NCBI GenBank assembly: GCA_025456105.1
Contig: JALOLG010000066.1
Span: forward strand, 1-7,289
Length of the DNA stretch: 7,289 bases
From: Ilumatobacteraceae bacterium
GTDB taxonomy: Bacteria > Actinomycetota > Acidimicrobiia > Acidimicrobiales > Ilumatobacteraceae
Reading direction: 5' to 3'
Shown here in pieces: positions 1-6,007 of the stretch. Positions within the stretch are counted from its first letter, which is position 1. Every line of letters begins with the position of its first letter. The position numbers and the translations under genes were made by a program. The notes below the pieces were generated by a model. That model searched no databases. It saw only the letters and a list, made by a program, of their open reading frames with translations, and was not told where the DNA came from.

Positions 1-859
1 CCATCGCCACCGTGCGCCCGGCATAGCCCACCAGCGCGGGCTTGCGCGCCAGCAGCTCCGGAGCGACGACGATCGTCGCGTCGCCGAGCAGCGCCACCAG
101 GTGGTCGCCGCGGCGATCGAGGCGCACCTCGGCCATGTTCATCGGCGGCGAGCCCATGAAGCCGGCGACGAACACGTTGTCGGGGTCGAGGTAGAGCTCG
201 CGGGGCGTGGCCACCTGCTGCAGCACGCCCTTGTCGATCACGGCCACGCGGTCGCCCATCGTCATCGCCTCGACCTGGTCGTGGGTGACGTACATCGTGG
301 TGACGCCGAGGTCGCTCTGCAGCTTGGCGATCTCGGCCCGCATCTGGCCGCGGAGCTTGGCGTCGAGGTTCGAGAGCGGCTCGTCCATGAGGAACGCCTG
401 CGGCTCGCGCACGATCGCACGGCCCATCGCCACGCGCTGGCGCTGGCCGCCCGAGAGGGCGCGCGGCCGCCGGTCGAGGTACTCGGTGAGGTCGAGGATG
501 TCGGCGGCCCGCGCCACACGCCGCTTCACCTCGTCCTTGGGCGTCTTGCGCAGCTTGAGGCCGAACGCGATGTTGTCGTACACCGACAGGTGCGGGTACA
601 GCGCGTAGCTCTGGAACACCATGGCGATGTCGCGGTCGCGCGGCGGGGTCTCGTTCATGCGGGTGCCGCCGATGCGCAGCTCGCCGCCGGTGATGTCCTC
701 GAGACCGGCCACCATGCGCAGCGCGGTCGACTTGCCGCACCCCGACGGGCCGACCATCACCATGAACTCGCCGTCACGGATCGTGAGGTTCAGCTCCGTG
801 ATGGCGTGGTAGCCGTTGTCATAGGTCTTGTCGAGACGGTCGAGCACGATGTCGGCCAT
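1..859 (-). CDS. malK: Maltose-type ABC transporter ATP-binding protein MalK/UgpC/MsmK, C-terminus cut by window edge
   Basis: This is the ATPase of the importer; a dimer would sit on the cytoplasmic face of MalF-MalG and couple ATP hydrolysis to sugar import. The frame is open from ATG at 859 to the window edge (286 codons seen). Walker [10 protein letters not shown] is at residues 37-45, the Q-loop glutamine at Q83, the signature LSGGQ at 135-139, Walker B FLMDEP at 156-161, the D-loop SNLD at 163-166 and the switch histidine at H193. The MalK-type GFMGSPPMN segment at 233-241 begins the TOBE/regulatory part. Full-length relatives have about 360-400 residues, so roughly the last 80-110 are outside the window. 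The start is 3 nt after the malG stop (TGA CCG ATG), so translational coupling is likely. MsmK/UgpC ATPases can serve several sugar importers; the malEFG context favours maltodextrin. Confidence 0.95.
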   Translation of the reverse strand, partial: MADIVLDRLDKTYDNGYHAITELNLTIRDGEFMVMVGPSGCGKSTALRMVAGLEDITGGELRIGGTRMNETPPRDRDIAMVFQSYALYPHLSVYDNIAFGLKLRKTPKDEVKRRVARAADILDLTEYLDRRPRALSGGQRQRVAMGRAIVREPQAFLMDEPLSNLDAKLRGQMRAEIAKLQSDLGVTTMYVTHDQVEAMTMGDRVAVIDKGVLQQVATPRELYLDPDNVFVAGFMGSPPMNMAEVRLDRRGDHLVALLGDATIVVAPELLARKPALVGYAGRTVAM

Positions 860-862
860 CGG

Positions 863-1843
863 TCATCCCTTCACGGCGCCGGCGGTGAGACCGGCGACGA
901 TGTAGCGCTGGGCGAGGTAGAACATGATGAGGACGGGGATCGCGGCGATCAGCGAGCCGGCGGCGAACGGGCCCCACCGGCTGTCGAAGCCGGCCTGCAC
1001 GTAGGTGGAGAGCCCGATCGCCAGCGTGTGGTTCTGCTCGTTGCCGCGCAGCAGGGCCTCGGCGAGGATCAGCTCGTTGATGGTGACGATGAACTGGAGC
1101 AGGAACACCACCACCAGGATCGGCACGGCGAGCGGGAGGATCACCTTCCAGAAGATCTGGAAGTGCGTGGCGCCGTCCATCTTCGCCGACTCGTCGAGCT
1201 CTTTGGGGATCGAGTCGAAGAACCCCTTGATGAGCCACGTCTGGATGCCGATCGCGCCGCCGAGGTACACCAGCGTGAGGCTCGACAGCTGGCCGAGGCC
1301 GAGCGCCGGGAACACGTCGCCGATGCGCTGCAGCACGAGGAAGATGGCCACCACCGCCACCGTGTTCGGGAACATCTGGATGAACAGCAGGCTCATCAGC
1401 CCCACCCGCCGGCCGCGGAAGCGCATGCGCGAGAAGGCGTAGGCCGACAGCGCGCACAGCGCGACCGTGCCGATGGAGGTCGCGAAGCAGACGACCATCG
1501 AGTTCCGGAACCAGGTCCAGAACGGCTGCTCCTCGAAGAGCGTCCGGAAGTTGTCGAGGCTCAGCTCGTCGGGCACGAGCTCCTGGGTGGCGAGCGACCC
1601 GCTCGGGTCGAGTGCGCCCATCACCACCCAGTACACGGGGAACAGCGCGAACACCAGGGCGATCAGGGCGACGAGGTGCCGCCACCCCGTGTCGGCGAAC
1701 CACCCGCCGAAGCCGCGGTGGGTGCCGCTCGGGCCCTGGAACCCGCCACCGCCACCGTCGGCGTGGTCGCCCGGGTCGGGGACGTCACGACGGGCGGTGC
1801 CGGTTCCGGGGCCGCCGACTCGGGGTTCGTCGATCAGCGTCAT
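863..1843 (-). CDS. malG: Maltose/maltodextrin ABC transporter permease MalG
   Basis: This is the second membrane subunit of the importer (326 aa; E. coli MalG has 296). A hydrophilic, glycine-rich N-terminus (about residues 1-55) precedes the first membrane segment at about 56-76, and further segments follow. The binding-protein-dependent permease EAA loop, which contacts MalK, is at about 217-237, with DESAKMDGA and a closing ILPL. The C-terminus (LAQRYIVAGLTAGAVKG) closely resembles the end of E. coli MalG as I remember it, which argues for a true maltose-type permease rather than a generic sugar permease. The start ATG at 1843 shares one base with the malF stop (TGATG) and has a good Shine-Dalgarno. 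The extended N-terminus is not found in E. coli MalG and looks disordered. Confidence 0.95.
   Translation of the reverse strand: MTLIDEPRVGGPGTGTARRDVPDPGDHADGGGGGFQGPSGTHRGFGGWFADTGWRHLVALIALVFALFPVYWVVMGALDPSGSLATQELVPDELSLDNFRTLFEEQPFWTWFRNSMVVCFATSIGTVALCALSAYAFSRMRFRGRRVGLMSLLFIQMFPNTVAVVAIFLVLQRIGDVFPALGLGQLSSLTLVYLGGAIGIQTWLIKGFFDSIPKELDESAKMDGATHFQIFWKVILPLAVPILVVVFLLQFIVTINELILAEALLRGNEQNHTLAIGLSTYVQAGFDSRWGPFAAGSLIAAIPVLIMFYLAQRYIVAGLTAGAVKG
866..871 (-). promoter_or_regulatory. Ribosome binding site of malK
   Basis: On the minus strand AAGGGA lies 6 nt before the malK ATG, inside the last malG codons. It supports the start at 859 and coupling of malK translation to that of malG. 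Confidence 0.6.
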
Positions 1844-3420
1844 CAGTTGATCTCCTCGAACGTGCGGGTGAACCGGAAGCTGATGGCCGAGATGCCGGCG
1901 ACGAGGATGAAGATGATCGTCGAGATCGCGGTGGCCAGGCCGTAGTTCTGGCCCGCCCCCTCGAACGCCACCGAGTACGTGTAGGTGATGAGGATGTCGG
2001 TCTCACCGGCGATCGAGCCCGGGATGGGCGGTCCGCCGTCGGTGAGCAGGGCCACCAGGTTGTAGTTGTTGAAGTTGAAGGCGAACGACGAGATCAGCAC
2101 CGGAGCCATCGCCACGAGCAGCAGCGGCAGCGTCACCTTCCGGAAGGCGGCCAGCCCGGTGGCGCCATCGACGAACGCCGCTTCCTTCAAGTCGGTGGGG
2201 ATCGACGTGAGCGCGCCGGTGGACACCAGGAACATGTAGGAGTAGCCGAGCCAGAGGTTGACGAGGATCAGCGAGAACCGGGCCCAGTTCGGGTCGTTGA
2301 GCCACGGGATCTGCCACGGCAGGATCTCGTTGAGGATGCCGAAGCTCTCGTTCATCATCCCGCGCCACACGAGGATGGTCATGAACGTGGGCAGCGCGTA
2401 CGGGATGATGAGCAGCACGCGGTACGTGCCCCGGAGCCGCATCCGCTCGCTCTGGAACACGAGCGCGAGCAGCAAGCCGAGCGCGAAGGTGAGCAGCACC
2501 GACGAGCCGGCCAGGACGAACGTCCAGATGAACGCACGCACGAACGGGTCGCGGATGCGCGGCTCGGTGAACAGGTCGACGTAGTTGTCGAACCCGATCG
2601 GGGTGATCCACCCGGGCTGGACCGTGCTGCCGTCCTCGGCCGTGAACGTCCCCTCGACGGGTCGGTAGACGACGCCGGTCTGCAGGTCGGTGAGCGTGTC
2701 ACTGCCGCTGTCGTACTGGTACCGGCTCACCACCTCGGTGGCCTGGTTGAACCCCTGCAGCTGCAAGAACCCGTCCTCGGTGGGCACCACGATCGCGAGC
2801 AGGGCGTCCTGGTTGTCCTGCTTCTCGGCCAGGTTGAGGGTGGGCTCGCCCTGGTAGGCGGTGATCCGGCTGCCGTCGGTCTCGAGCGCATCGGGGTCGG
2901 CCGGCTCGAGCCCGTCCTCGGTGCCGACGAACACCTCGCCCGTGGCCTCGTCGGTGTACAGGAGCAAGAAGTCGTCGCCGTCGCGGACGGCGTCGACGCG
3001 GTAGCGAGCCGCGTTGTCGCTCGCCGGCAGCGTCTGCGCCTCGAGCGTGCTGAGCGCCTGCTCCTTGGAGATCAGGTTGCCGGTGCCGTAGTTCGTGAAC
3101 GACACGTAGACGTTGTAGACGACCGGGATCACGGCGAACACCGTGAGCACGATCAGCGTCGGCAGGAGGTACTTGCCCGGGATCCGCCGCCGCGAGAGGT
3201 AGACGACGTTGACCGCCAGCGTGCCCACCACCGTGATGGCGAGCGGCAGCCACGACTCGATCTCGATCATCCGCAGGATGCCCCACAGCGCGAGGCCGTC
3301 GAATGCGATGACGAGGAGGTAGGTGAGCAGGGCGCCGCCCGTGAGCGAGACGCCGCGCGACGGCCCGGGGGCAGATGCCCCCGGGCCGCTCGCAGCAGGT
3401 GTCGTCGTGGTCGAGGACAC
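1843..3420 (-). CDS. malF: Maltose/maltodextrin ABC transporter permease MalF with P2-type extracytoplasmic domain
   Basis: This is the first membrane subunit (525 aa from the GTG at 3420; E. coli MalF has 514). A Ser/Thr/Pro/Gly-rich N-tail (2-28) leads into membrane segments at about 30-49, 57-75 and 84-107. The FTNYGTGN turn at 108-115 follows, then a hydrophilic stretch of about 160-170 residues matching the MalF P2 domain, which in E. coli contacts the binding protein. The stretch ends in a TGVVYRP segment like the TGVKYRP-type segment of E. coli MalF. The remaining segments carry the EAA loop at about 413-432 (EAAFVDGA...TLPLL) and SFAFNFNNYN. I chose GTG at 3420 because it lies 8 nt after the malE stop, and no ATG/GTG/TTG occurs between it and the first membrane segment. 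The in-frame start at 3525 would overlap malE by 97 nt. No clear Shine-Dalgarno precedes the GTG, so coupling to malE is likely. Confidence 0.93.
   Translation of the reverse strand: MSSTTTTPAASGPGASAPGPSRGVSLTGGALLTYLLVIAFDGLALWGILRMIEIESWLPLAITVVGTLAVNVVYLSRRRIPGKYLLPTLIVLTVFAVIPVVYNVYVSFTNYGTGNLISKEQALSTLEAQTLPASDNAARYRVDAVRDGDDFLLLYTDEATGEVFVGTEDGLEPADPDALETDGSRITAYQGEPTLNLAEKQDNQDALLAIVVPTEDGFLQLQGFNQATEVVSRYQYDSGSDTLTDLQTGVVYRPVEGTFTAEDGSTVQPGWITPIGFDNYVDLFTEPRIRDPFVRAFIWTFVLAGSSVLLTFALGLLLALVFQSERMRLRGTYRVLLIIPYALPTFMTILVWRGMMNESFGILNEILPWQIPWLNDPNWARFSLILVNLWLGYSYMFLVSTGALTSIPTDLKEAAFVDGATGLAAFRKVTLPLLLVAMAPVLISSFAFNFNNYNLVALLTDGGPPIPGSIAGETDILITYTYSVAFEGAGQNYGLATAISTIIFILVAGISAISFRFTRTFEEIN
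1851..1857 (-). promoter_or_regulatory. Ribosome binding site of malG
   Basis: On the minus strand GAGGAGA stands 7 nt before the malG ATG and is embedded in the final malF codons (Phe-Glu-Glu-Ile-Asn-stop). With the TGATG overlap, this fixes the malG start and indicates coupled translation of the two permeases. Confidence 0.75.
3361..3388 (-). other. Perfect 12-bp GC hairpin at the malE-malF junction, inside the 5' end of malF
   Basis: The arms at 3361-3372 and 3377-3388 are perfect reverse complements around a 4-nt loop. All 12 pairs are G-C. The hairpin starts 32 nt after the malF GTG and 40 nt after the malE stop, and encodes the Gly/Pro/Ala/Ser stretch of MalF residues 11-20. No T-run follows on the transcribed strand, so it is not a canonical intrinsic terminator. 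In E. coli, palindromes between malE and malF stabilise the upstream malE message; a similar role here is inference. Confidence 0.85.
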
Positions 3421-3428
3421 CGAGGTGG

Positions 3429-4787
3429 TCAGGATCCGAGTGCGTCGCGGATCTGGTTCGCCGCGTCGGTGAACGTCGTGGTGGGATCGTTGCCCTGCGA
3501 GAGCAGGACGTACGCGTCGGACCACGGCGTGAACACGGCACCCATCTCCGGGATGTTCGGGAGCGGCTCACCGTTGGCACCGGCAGCGCCGAAGCCGGCG
3601 AGCACCGGGTCGCCGGCGACCTCTTCGAACGTCGGGATGTAGGCAGGAGCACGAGGCTGCGCCTCGTACAGGGCCAGCATCGTCTCGGGCGTGTTGACGT
3701 AGTCGAGCAGGAACGTCAGCGCGAGCGCCTGGTTCTCGGAGAACGACGACACGTAGAACGACTGGGCACCGATGAAGGGCTTGGACTCCTGGTCACCTGC
3801 CGGCGGGACCGGCTCGATCACGAAGTTGAGGTCGGGACCCGCCTCGGTGATCTGCGGGATCGCCCACGGACCGGTGATCGCGAACGGCGCGTCGCCGGAG
3901 GCGAACGAGCTGATCATGATGTCGTAGGTGACGTCCTGGGAGAGCAGGCCGCTCTCGTACCAGCCGCTGAACGCCTCGGCCGCGGCCAGACCCTCAGGGG
4001 CGTCGAGGCCGACCTGCGTGGTGTCGTAGGTGCCGTCCGCGTTGCGCGGGAACACGTACCCGCCGAACGACGTGTACATCGGGTAGTAGTGGTACGGCGC
4101 ACCGCCCTCGCCCTGCACCGCGAGCGGCACCGAGATCGTGCCCTCGTCGCGCAGCGCCAGTGCGATCTCCTCGAGCTCGGCGAACGTCGCCGGGGCCTCG
4201 GGCACCAGATCGGTGTTGCGGAGCAGACCGACGTTCTCGACCGCGTACGGCAGGCCGTACAGCGACTCACCCACCGACACCGCGTCGAGCGCGATCGGGT
4301 TGTAGTTCTCGGCCGACGGCCCGAGGTCGATCGGGGCGACGATGCCGTTGGCGACCATCTCACCCACCCAGTCGTGTGCGCCGACGAAGATGTCGGGGCC
4401 CTCGCCGGTGGGGATCGTCTGGTTGACGGCGTTGCGGAAGCCGTCCTCGGCGACCTCGATGATCTTCACGTTGAGGCCGTTCTCGGCGGCGAACGCGTCG
4501 ATGATCGGGGCCAGCGCGGTGGCCCGCGTGTCATCGAGCCAGAAGACGAGGTCGGCGTCGCCGCGGCCCTCGATGGTGGTGGTGGTCTCGGCCGGGGCCT
4601 CGGTGGCGACCGGCGCCTCGGTGCCCTCGGTGGGCTCCGTGGCGGCCGGTGCCTCCGTGCCAGCCGGCGCCTCGGTGCCCGCTGGTGCTTCGGTGGCTGC
4701 TGGCTCGGTCTCCTCGTCGTCACCGCACGCAGCGGCCACGAGCGAGAGGACGGCCAGCCCGGCGATCAGCTTGGATCGCTTGCGCAT
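3429..4787 (-). CDS. malE: Maltose/maltodextrin-binding lipoprotein MalE
   Basis: This is the extracytoplasmic solute-binding protein (452 aa). A signal peptide with a basic start (MRKRSK) and hydrophobic core ends in LVAAAC, with the lipidated cysteine at C21. An acidic Thr/Glu/Ala/Pro linker (about 25-76) tethers the binding domain, which starts near DADLVFW at 77. By-eye comparison with E. coli MalE aligns many segments: GEGPDIF (128-134), AHD (137-139), YAVEN (181-185), APYHYYP (230-236), GPW (306-308), SKPFIGA and PNIPEMGA. Retained sugar-site positions include H138-D139, E184, Y232 and W308. E. coli W62, R66 and W340 appear as G136, W140 and Phe. The gene is first in the operon, behind the only long control region, and its ATG has a strong Shine-Dalgarno. 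Maltose versus longer maltodextrin or trehalose cannot be settled from sequence. Confidence 0.95.
   Translation of the reverse strand: MRKRSKLIAGLAVLSLVAAACGDDEETEPAATEAPAGTEAPAGTEAPAATEPTEGTEAPVATEAPAETTTTIEGRGDADLVFWLDDTRATALAPIIDAFAAENGLNVKIIEVAEDGFRNAVNQTIPTGEGPDIFVGAHDWVGEMVANGIVAPIDLGPSAENYNPIALDAVSVGESLYGLPYAVENVGLLRNTDLVPEAPATFAELEEIALALRDEGTISVPLAVQGEGGAPYHYYPMYTSFGGYVFPRNADGTYDTTQVGLDAPEGLAAAEAFSGWYESGLLSQDVTYDIMISSFASGDAPFAITGPWAIPQITEAGPDLNFVIEPVPPAGDQESKPFIGAQSFYVSSFSENQALALTFLLDYVNTPETMLALYEAQPRAPAYIPTFEEVAGDPVLAGFGAAGANGEPLPNIPEMGAVFTPWSDAYVLLSQGNDPTTTFTDAANQIRDALGS
4587..4709 (-). repeat. TEAPAG-type repeats encoding the MalE lipoprotein linker
   Basis: Codons 27-67 of malE encode imperfect TEAPAG/TEAPAA/TEGTEAP hexapeptide-like units, visible in DNA as repeated GCCTCGGTG-type words about 18 nt apart. 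Such linkers hold the binding domain away from the lipid anchor. Low complexity makes copy number prone to slippage, so length may vary among strains (inference). Confidence 0.8.
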
Positions 4788-4790
4788 GTG

Positions 4791-4798
4791 CTCCCCCT
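4791..4798 (-). promoter_or_regulatory. Ribosome binding site of malE
   Basis: On the minus strand AGGGGGAG ends 3 nt before the malE ATG at 4787. It is the most purine-rich Shine-Dalgarno in the operon, consistent with the high MalE level such importers need and contrasting with malF, which has no obvious site. Confidence 0.75.
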
Positions 4799-4808
4799 GT
4801 GGAGTGGT

Positions 4809-4827
4809 GCGCCGCGGAGCGCGGCGC
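4809..4827 (-). other. 7-bp hairpin in the presumed malE leader
   Basis: Arms GCGCCGC (4809-4815) and GCGGCGC (4821-4827) are perfect reverse complements around a 5-nt loop. The element lies 10 nt upstream of the malE ribosome binding site. It could be a 5' stabilising stem or a regulator site; no T-run makes it a terminator. GC-rich DNA yields such stems by chance fairly often. Confidence 0.5.
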
Positions 4828-4847
4828 GATGGTTGTTCACGGTGTCG

Positions 4848-4853
4848 AACGTA
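4848..4853 (-). promoter_or_regulatory. Candidate -10 element of the malEFGK promoter
   Basis: Minus-strand TACGTT fits the actinobacterial TAnnnT pattern and would place the transcript start near 4841, giving a leader of about 54 nt. No recognisable -35 hexamer lies at the usual spacing (the sequence there is CCCGCT), which suggests an activator-dependent promoter or a different start site. Confidence 0.35.
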
Positions 4854-4880
4854 GTCCGTCCTCGGGGCGGAGCGGGGCGC

Positions 4881-4900
4881 TTCGGGACCAAGGTCCCATC
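4881..4900. promoter_or_regulatory. DosR/DevR-like palindromic operator candidate
   Basis: The core GGGACCAAGGTCCC (4884-4897) has perfect 6-bp arms around two bases. The 20-bp site agrees at 15 positions with the mycobacterial DosR consensus TTSGGGACTWWAGTCCCSAA as I remember it; related response regulators in Streptomyces use GGGACC...-type boxes. It lies about 49 nt upstream of the start predicted from the candidate -10, between the kinase gene and malE. I see no second copy in the window. The identity of the regulator is inference. Confidence 0.5.
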
Positions 4901-4922
4901 AGTCGGTGACCAACGGCGGCGC

Positions 4923-5957
4923 TCACACGAGCGCGATCGCGTCGAGGTCGAGCGCGTGCTGGAGGTGCCGCTCCGCCATCGCCAGGAACATCGCCTCGCT
5001 GCGCTCGCTGCTGCCGACGATCTGGGACGCGACGACGGCCATGATCACCCCGGCGAAGGCCATCCGGCGGTACTGCTCCCACAGCCAGTCCGACGTGACC
5101 GCCACCCCGTACGCCGCGAGCGCGGCGCCGTACCGCTCGACCAGGTCGCGCTCGTGCGCCCGGCGGTCGGGCACCTGCAGCCCGGCCCCCAGGAAGTAGC
5201 TGAGGTCGCCGATCGGCGCGCCGTGCCCGGGGGTCTGCCAGTCGACCGCAGTGACCGCCGGCGCGCTCGCGTCGACCCCGTACAGCAGGTTGTCGAGTCG
5301 GAAGTCGCCGTGGGTGACGGCGAGCGGCCCGTCGATCCCGCCGACCCACTCCCCCACGACCTGGCCGAACCGGTCGAGCAGGTCGAGTGCGGCGGCGTCG
5401 AGTCGCGGTCCGAAGGTGTGCAGGAAGCCGCCCACCACCATCGACCAGAGCATCTGGAGCTGCGCACCGTCGTCCGGCCCCGACCGGCGCGACAGCCAGT
5501 CGAGGTCGTGGAGCGCGGGATCGTCCCAGCGCGGGCCGTGGAGGCGCGCGAGCTCCTCCACCGTCACCGCGGCCCGAGCCACGGTGCACCCCGTGAGCTG
5601 GTCGCCCTGCTCCGATCCCGACATGTCCTCGAGCACGAGCGCGAAGTCGCCCGACTCGGGGTCCCACTCGCCGTGGTGGCAGTGGGGGACGCGGATGTCG
5701 ACCGTCGCGGCCAGCCCGGTGTAGAAGCGCACCTCGCGCTCGTAGTTGCGCAGGCCGATGCCCGTCGCCCGGCTGGTGGGATCGGGCGAGGGCAGCTTCA
5801 CCACGACCGAGCGGGGCAGCCCCGGATCGGCGTCGAGCAGCCGGACGCGCAGGTTCATCCCCACGAGCCCGTCGCCGATGCGGCTCGACTCGATCGCGGC
5901 CACCTCGCCGCCCAGCACCGTCGAGAGCCAGCCCGCGGTCACGTCGTCGGCATCCAC
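4923..5957 (-). CDS. Phosphotransferase of the aminoglycoside-phosphotransferase (APH/CHK-like) fold, substrate unknown
   Basis: This 344-aa protein has an APH-type kinase fold. The ATP-binding lysine is in VVVKLPS (K54), the helix-C acidic residue is in NYEREVRFY (E73 or E75), the hinge is LVLEDM (107-112) and LARLHGPRW is at 136-144. The catalytic loop THGDFRLDNLLY (215-226) carries D218 and N223, and the metal-binding aspartate is in AVDWQ (D239), followed by GDLSYFL (250-256). All catalytic residues are present, so it is probably active. The pattern resembles the broad phosphotransferase family that includes ecdysteroid-kinase-like proteins more than known antibiotic kinases. The GTG at 5957 is the first usable start; no Shine-Dalgarno is evident. 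It is co-oriented with malE, but a 135-nt promoter region separates them, so shared function is unproven. Actinobacterial maltokinase has a related fold, but its motifs and length differ. Confidence 0.88.
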   Translation of the reverse strand: MDADDVTAGWLSTVLGGEVAAIESSRIGDGLVGMNLRVRLLDADPGLPRSVVVKLPSPDPTSRATGIGLRNYEREVRFYTGLAATVDIRVPHCHHGEWDPESGDFALVLEDMSGSEQGDQLTGCTVARAAVTVEELARLHGPRWDDPALHDLDWLSRRSGPDDGAQLQMLWSMVVGGFLHTFGPRLDAAALDLLDRFGQVVGEWVGGIDGPLAVTHGDFRLDNLLYGVDASAPAVTAVDWQTPGHGAPIGDLSYFLGAGLQVPDRRAHERDLVERYGAALAAYGVAVTSDWLWEQYRRMAFAGVIMAVVASQIVGSSERSEAMFLAMAERHLQHALDLDAIALV

Positions 5958-5963
5958 GGGCGG

Positions 5964-5999
5964 CGACGGTAGTGCCGTGCCCGCGCGGCGGTACCGTCG
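5964..5999. promoter_or_regulatory. Divergent promoter region with an 8-bp inverted repeat
   Basis: CGACGGTA (5964-5971) and TACCGTCG (5992-5999) are perfect inverted arms 20 nt apart within the 50-nt gap between the divergent kinase and SURF1 genes. Each arm contains TACCGT read toward its gene, a TAnnnT -10-like word ending 8 nt before the kinase GTG and 10 nt before the SURF1 ATG. Short or nearly leaderless transcripts are implied. No -35 motifs are visible. Confidence 0.4.
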
Positions 6000-6007
6000 G
6001 ACCTGGC

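Noticed and set aside
101..1945. 614-codon plus-strand open frame opposite malK and malG
   Set aside because: The translation is rich in His/Arg/Glu/Asp/Val with no domain pattern, while the minus strand encodes clear MalK and MalG motifs; it is a GC-bias shadow.
3421..3525. Longer malF start at 3525
   Set aside because: It would overlap malE by 97 nt, and the added residues are Arg/His-rich shadow of the malE frame; GTG at 3420 fits the spacing and topology.
1612..3642. 676-codon plus-strand open frame opposite malF
   Set aside because: It is low-complexity charged sequence antisense to MalF; another GC-bias shadow.
4835..4850. GTTC-N8-GAAC inverted repeat overlapping the candidate -10 of malE
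   Set aside because: The arms are only 4 bp and it resembles no sugar-repressor operator I recognise; too weak to call.
4884..4897. The palindrome downstream of the kinase gene as an intrinsic terminator
   Set aside because: With a 2-nt centre the usable stem is only 5 bp, and no T-run follows on the minus strand; an operator is the better reading.
4923..5957. Kinase gene as an aminoglycoside resistance gene
   Set aside because: The fold is shared, but nothing specific to antibiotic kinases is visible and there is no mobile-element context.
3375..5972. 865-codon plus-strand open frame spanning malE, the control region and the kinase gene
   Set aside because: It crosses two well-supported minus-strand genes and an intergenic promoter, and its translation has no recognisable domain.
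5972..6007. Upstream GTG start for SURF1
   Set aside because: The 12 added residues do not resemble SURF1, and the family normally begins at the MYRFLLRPRW-like segment.
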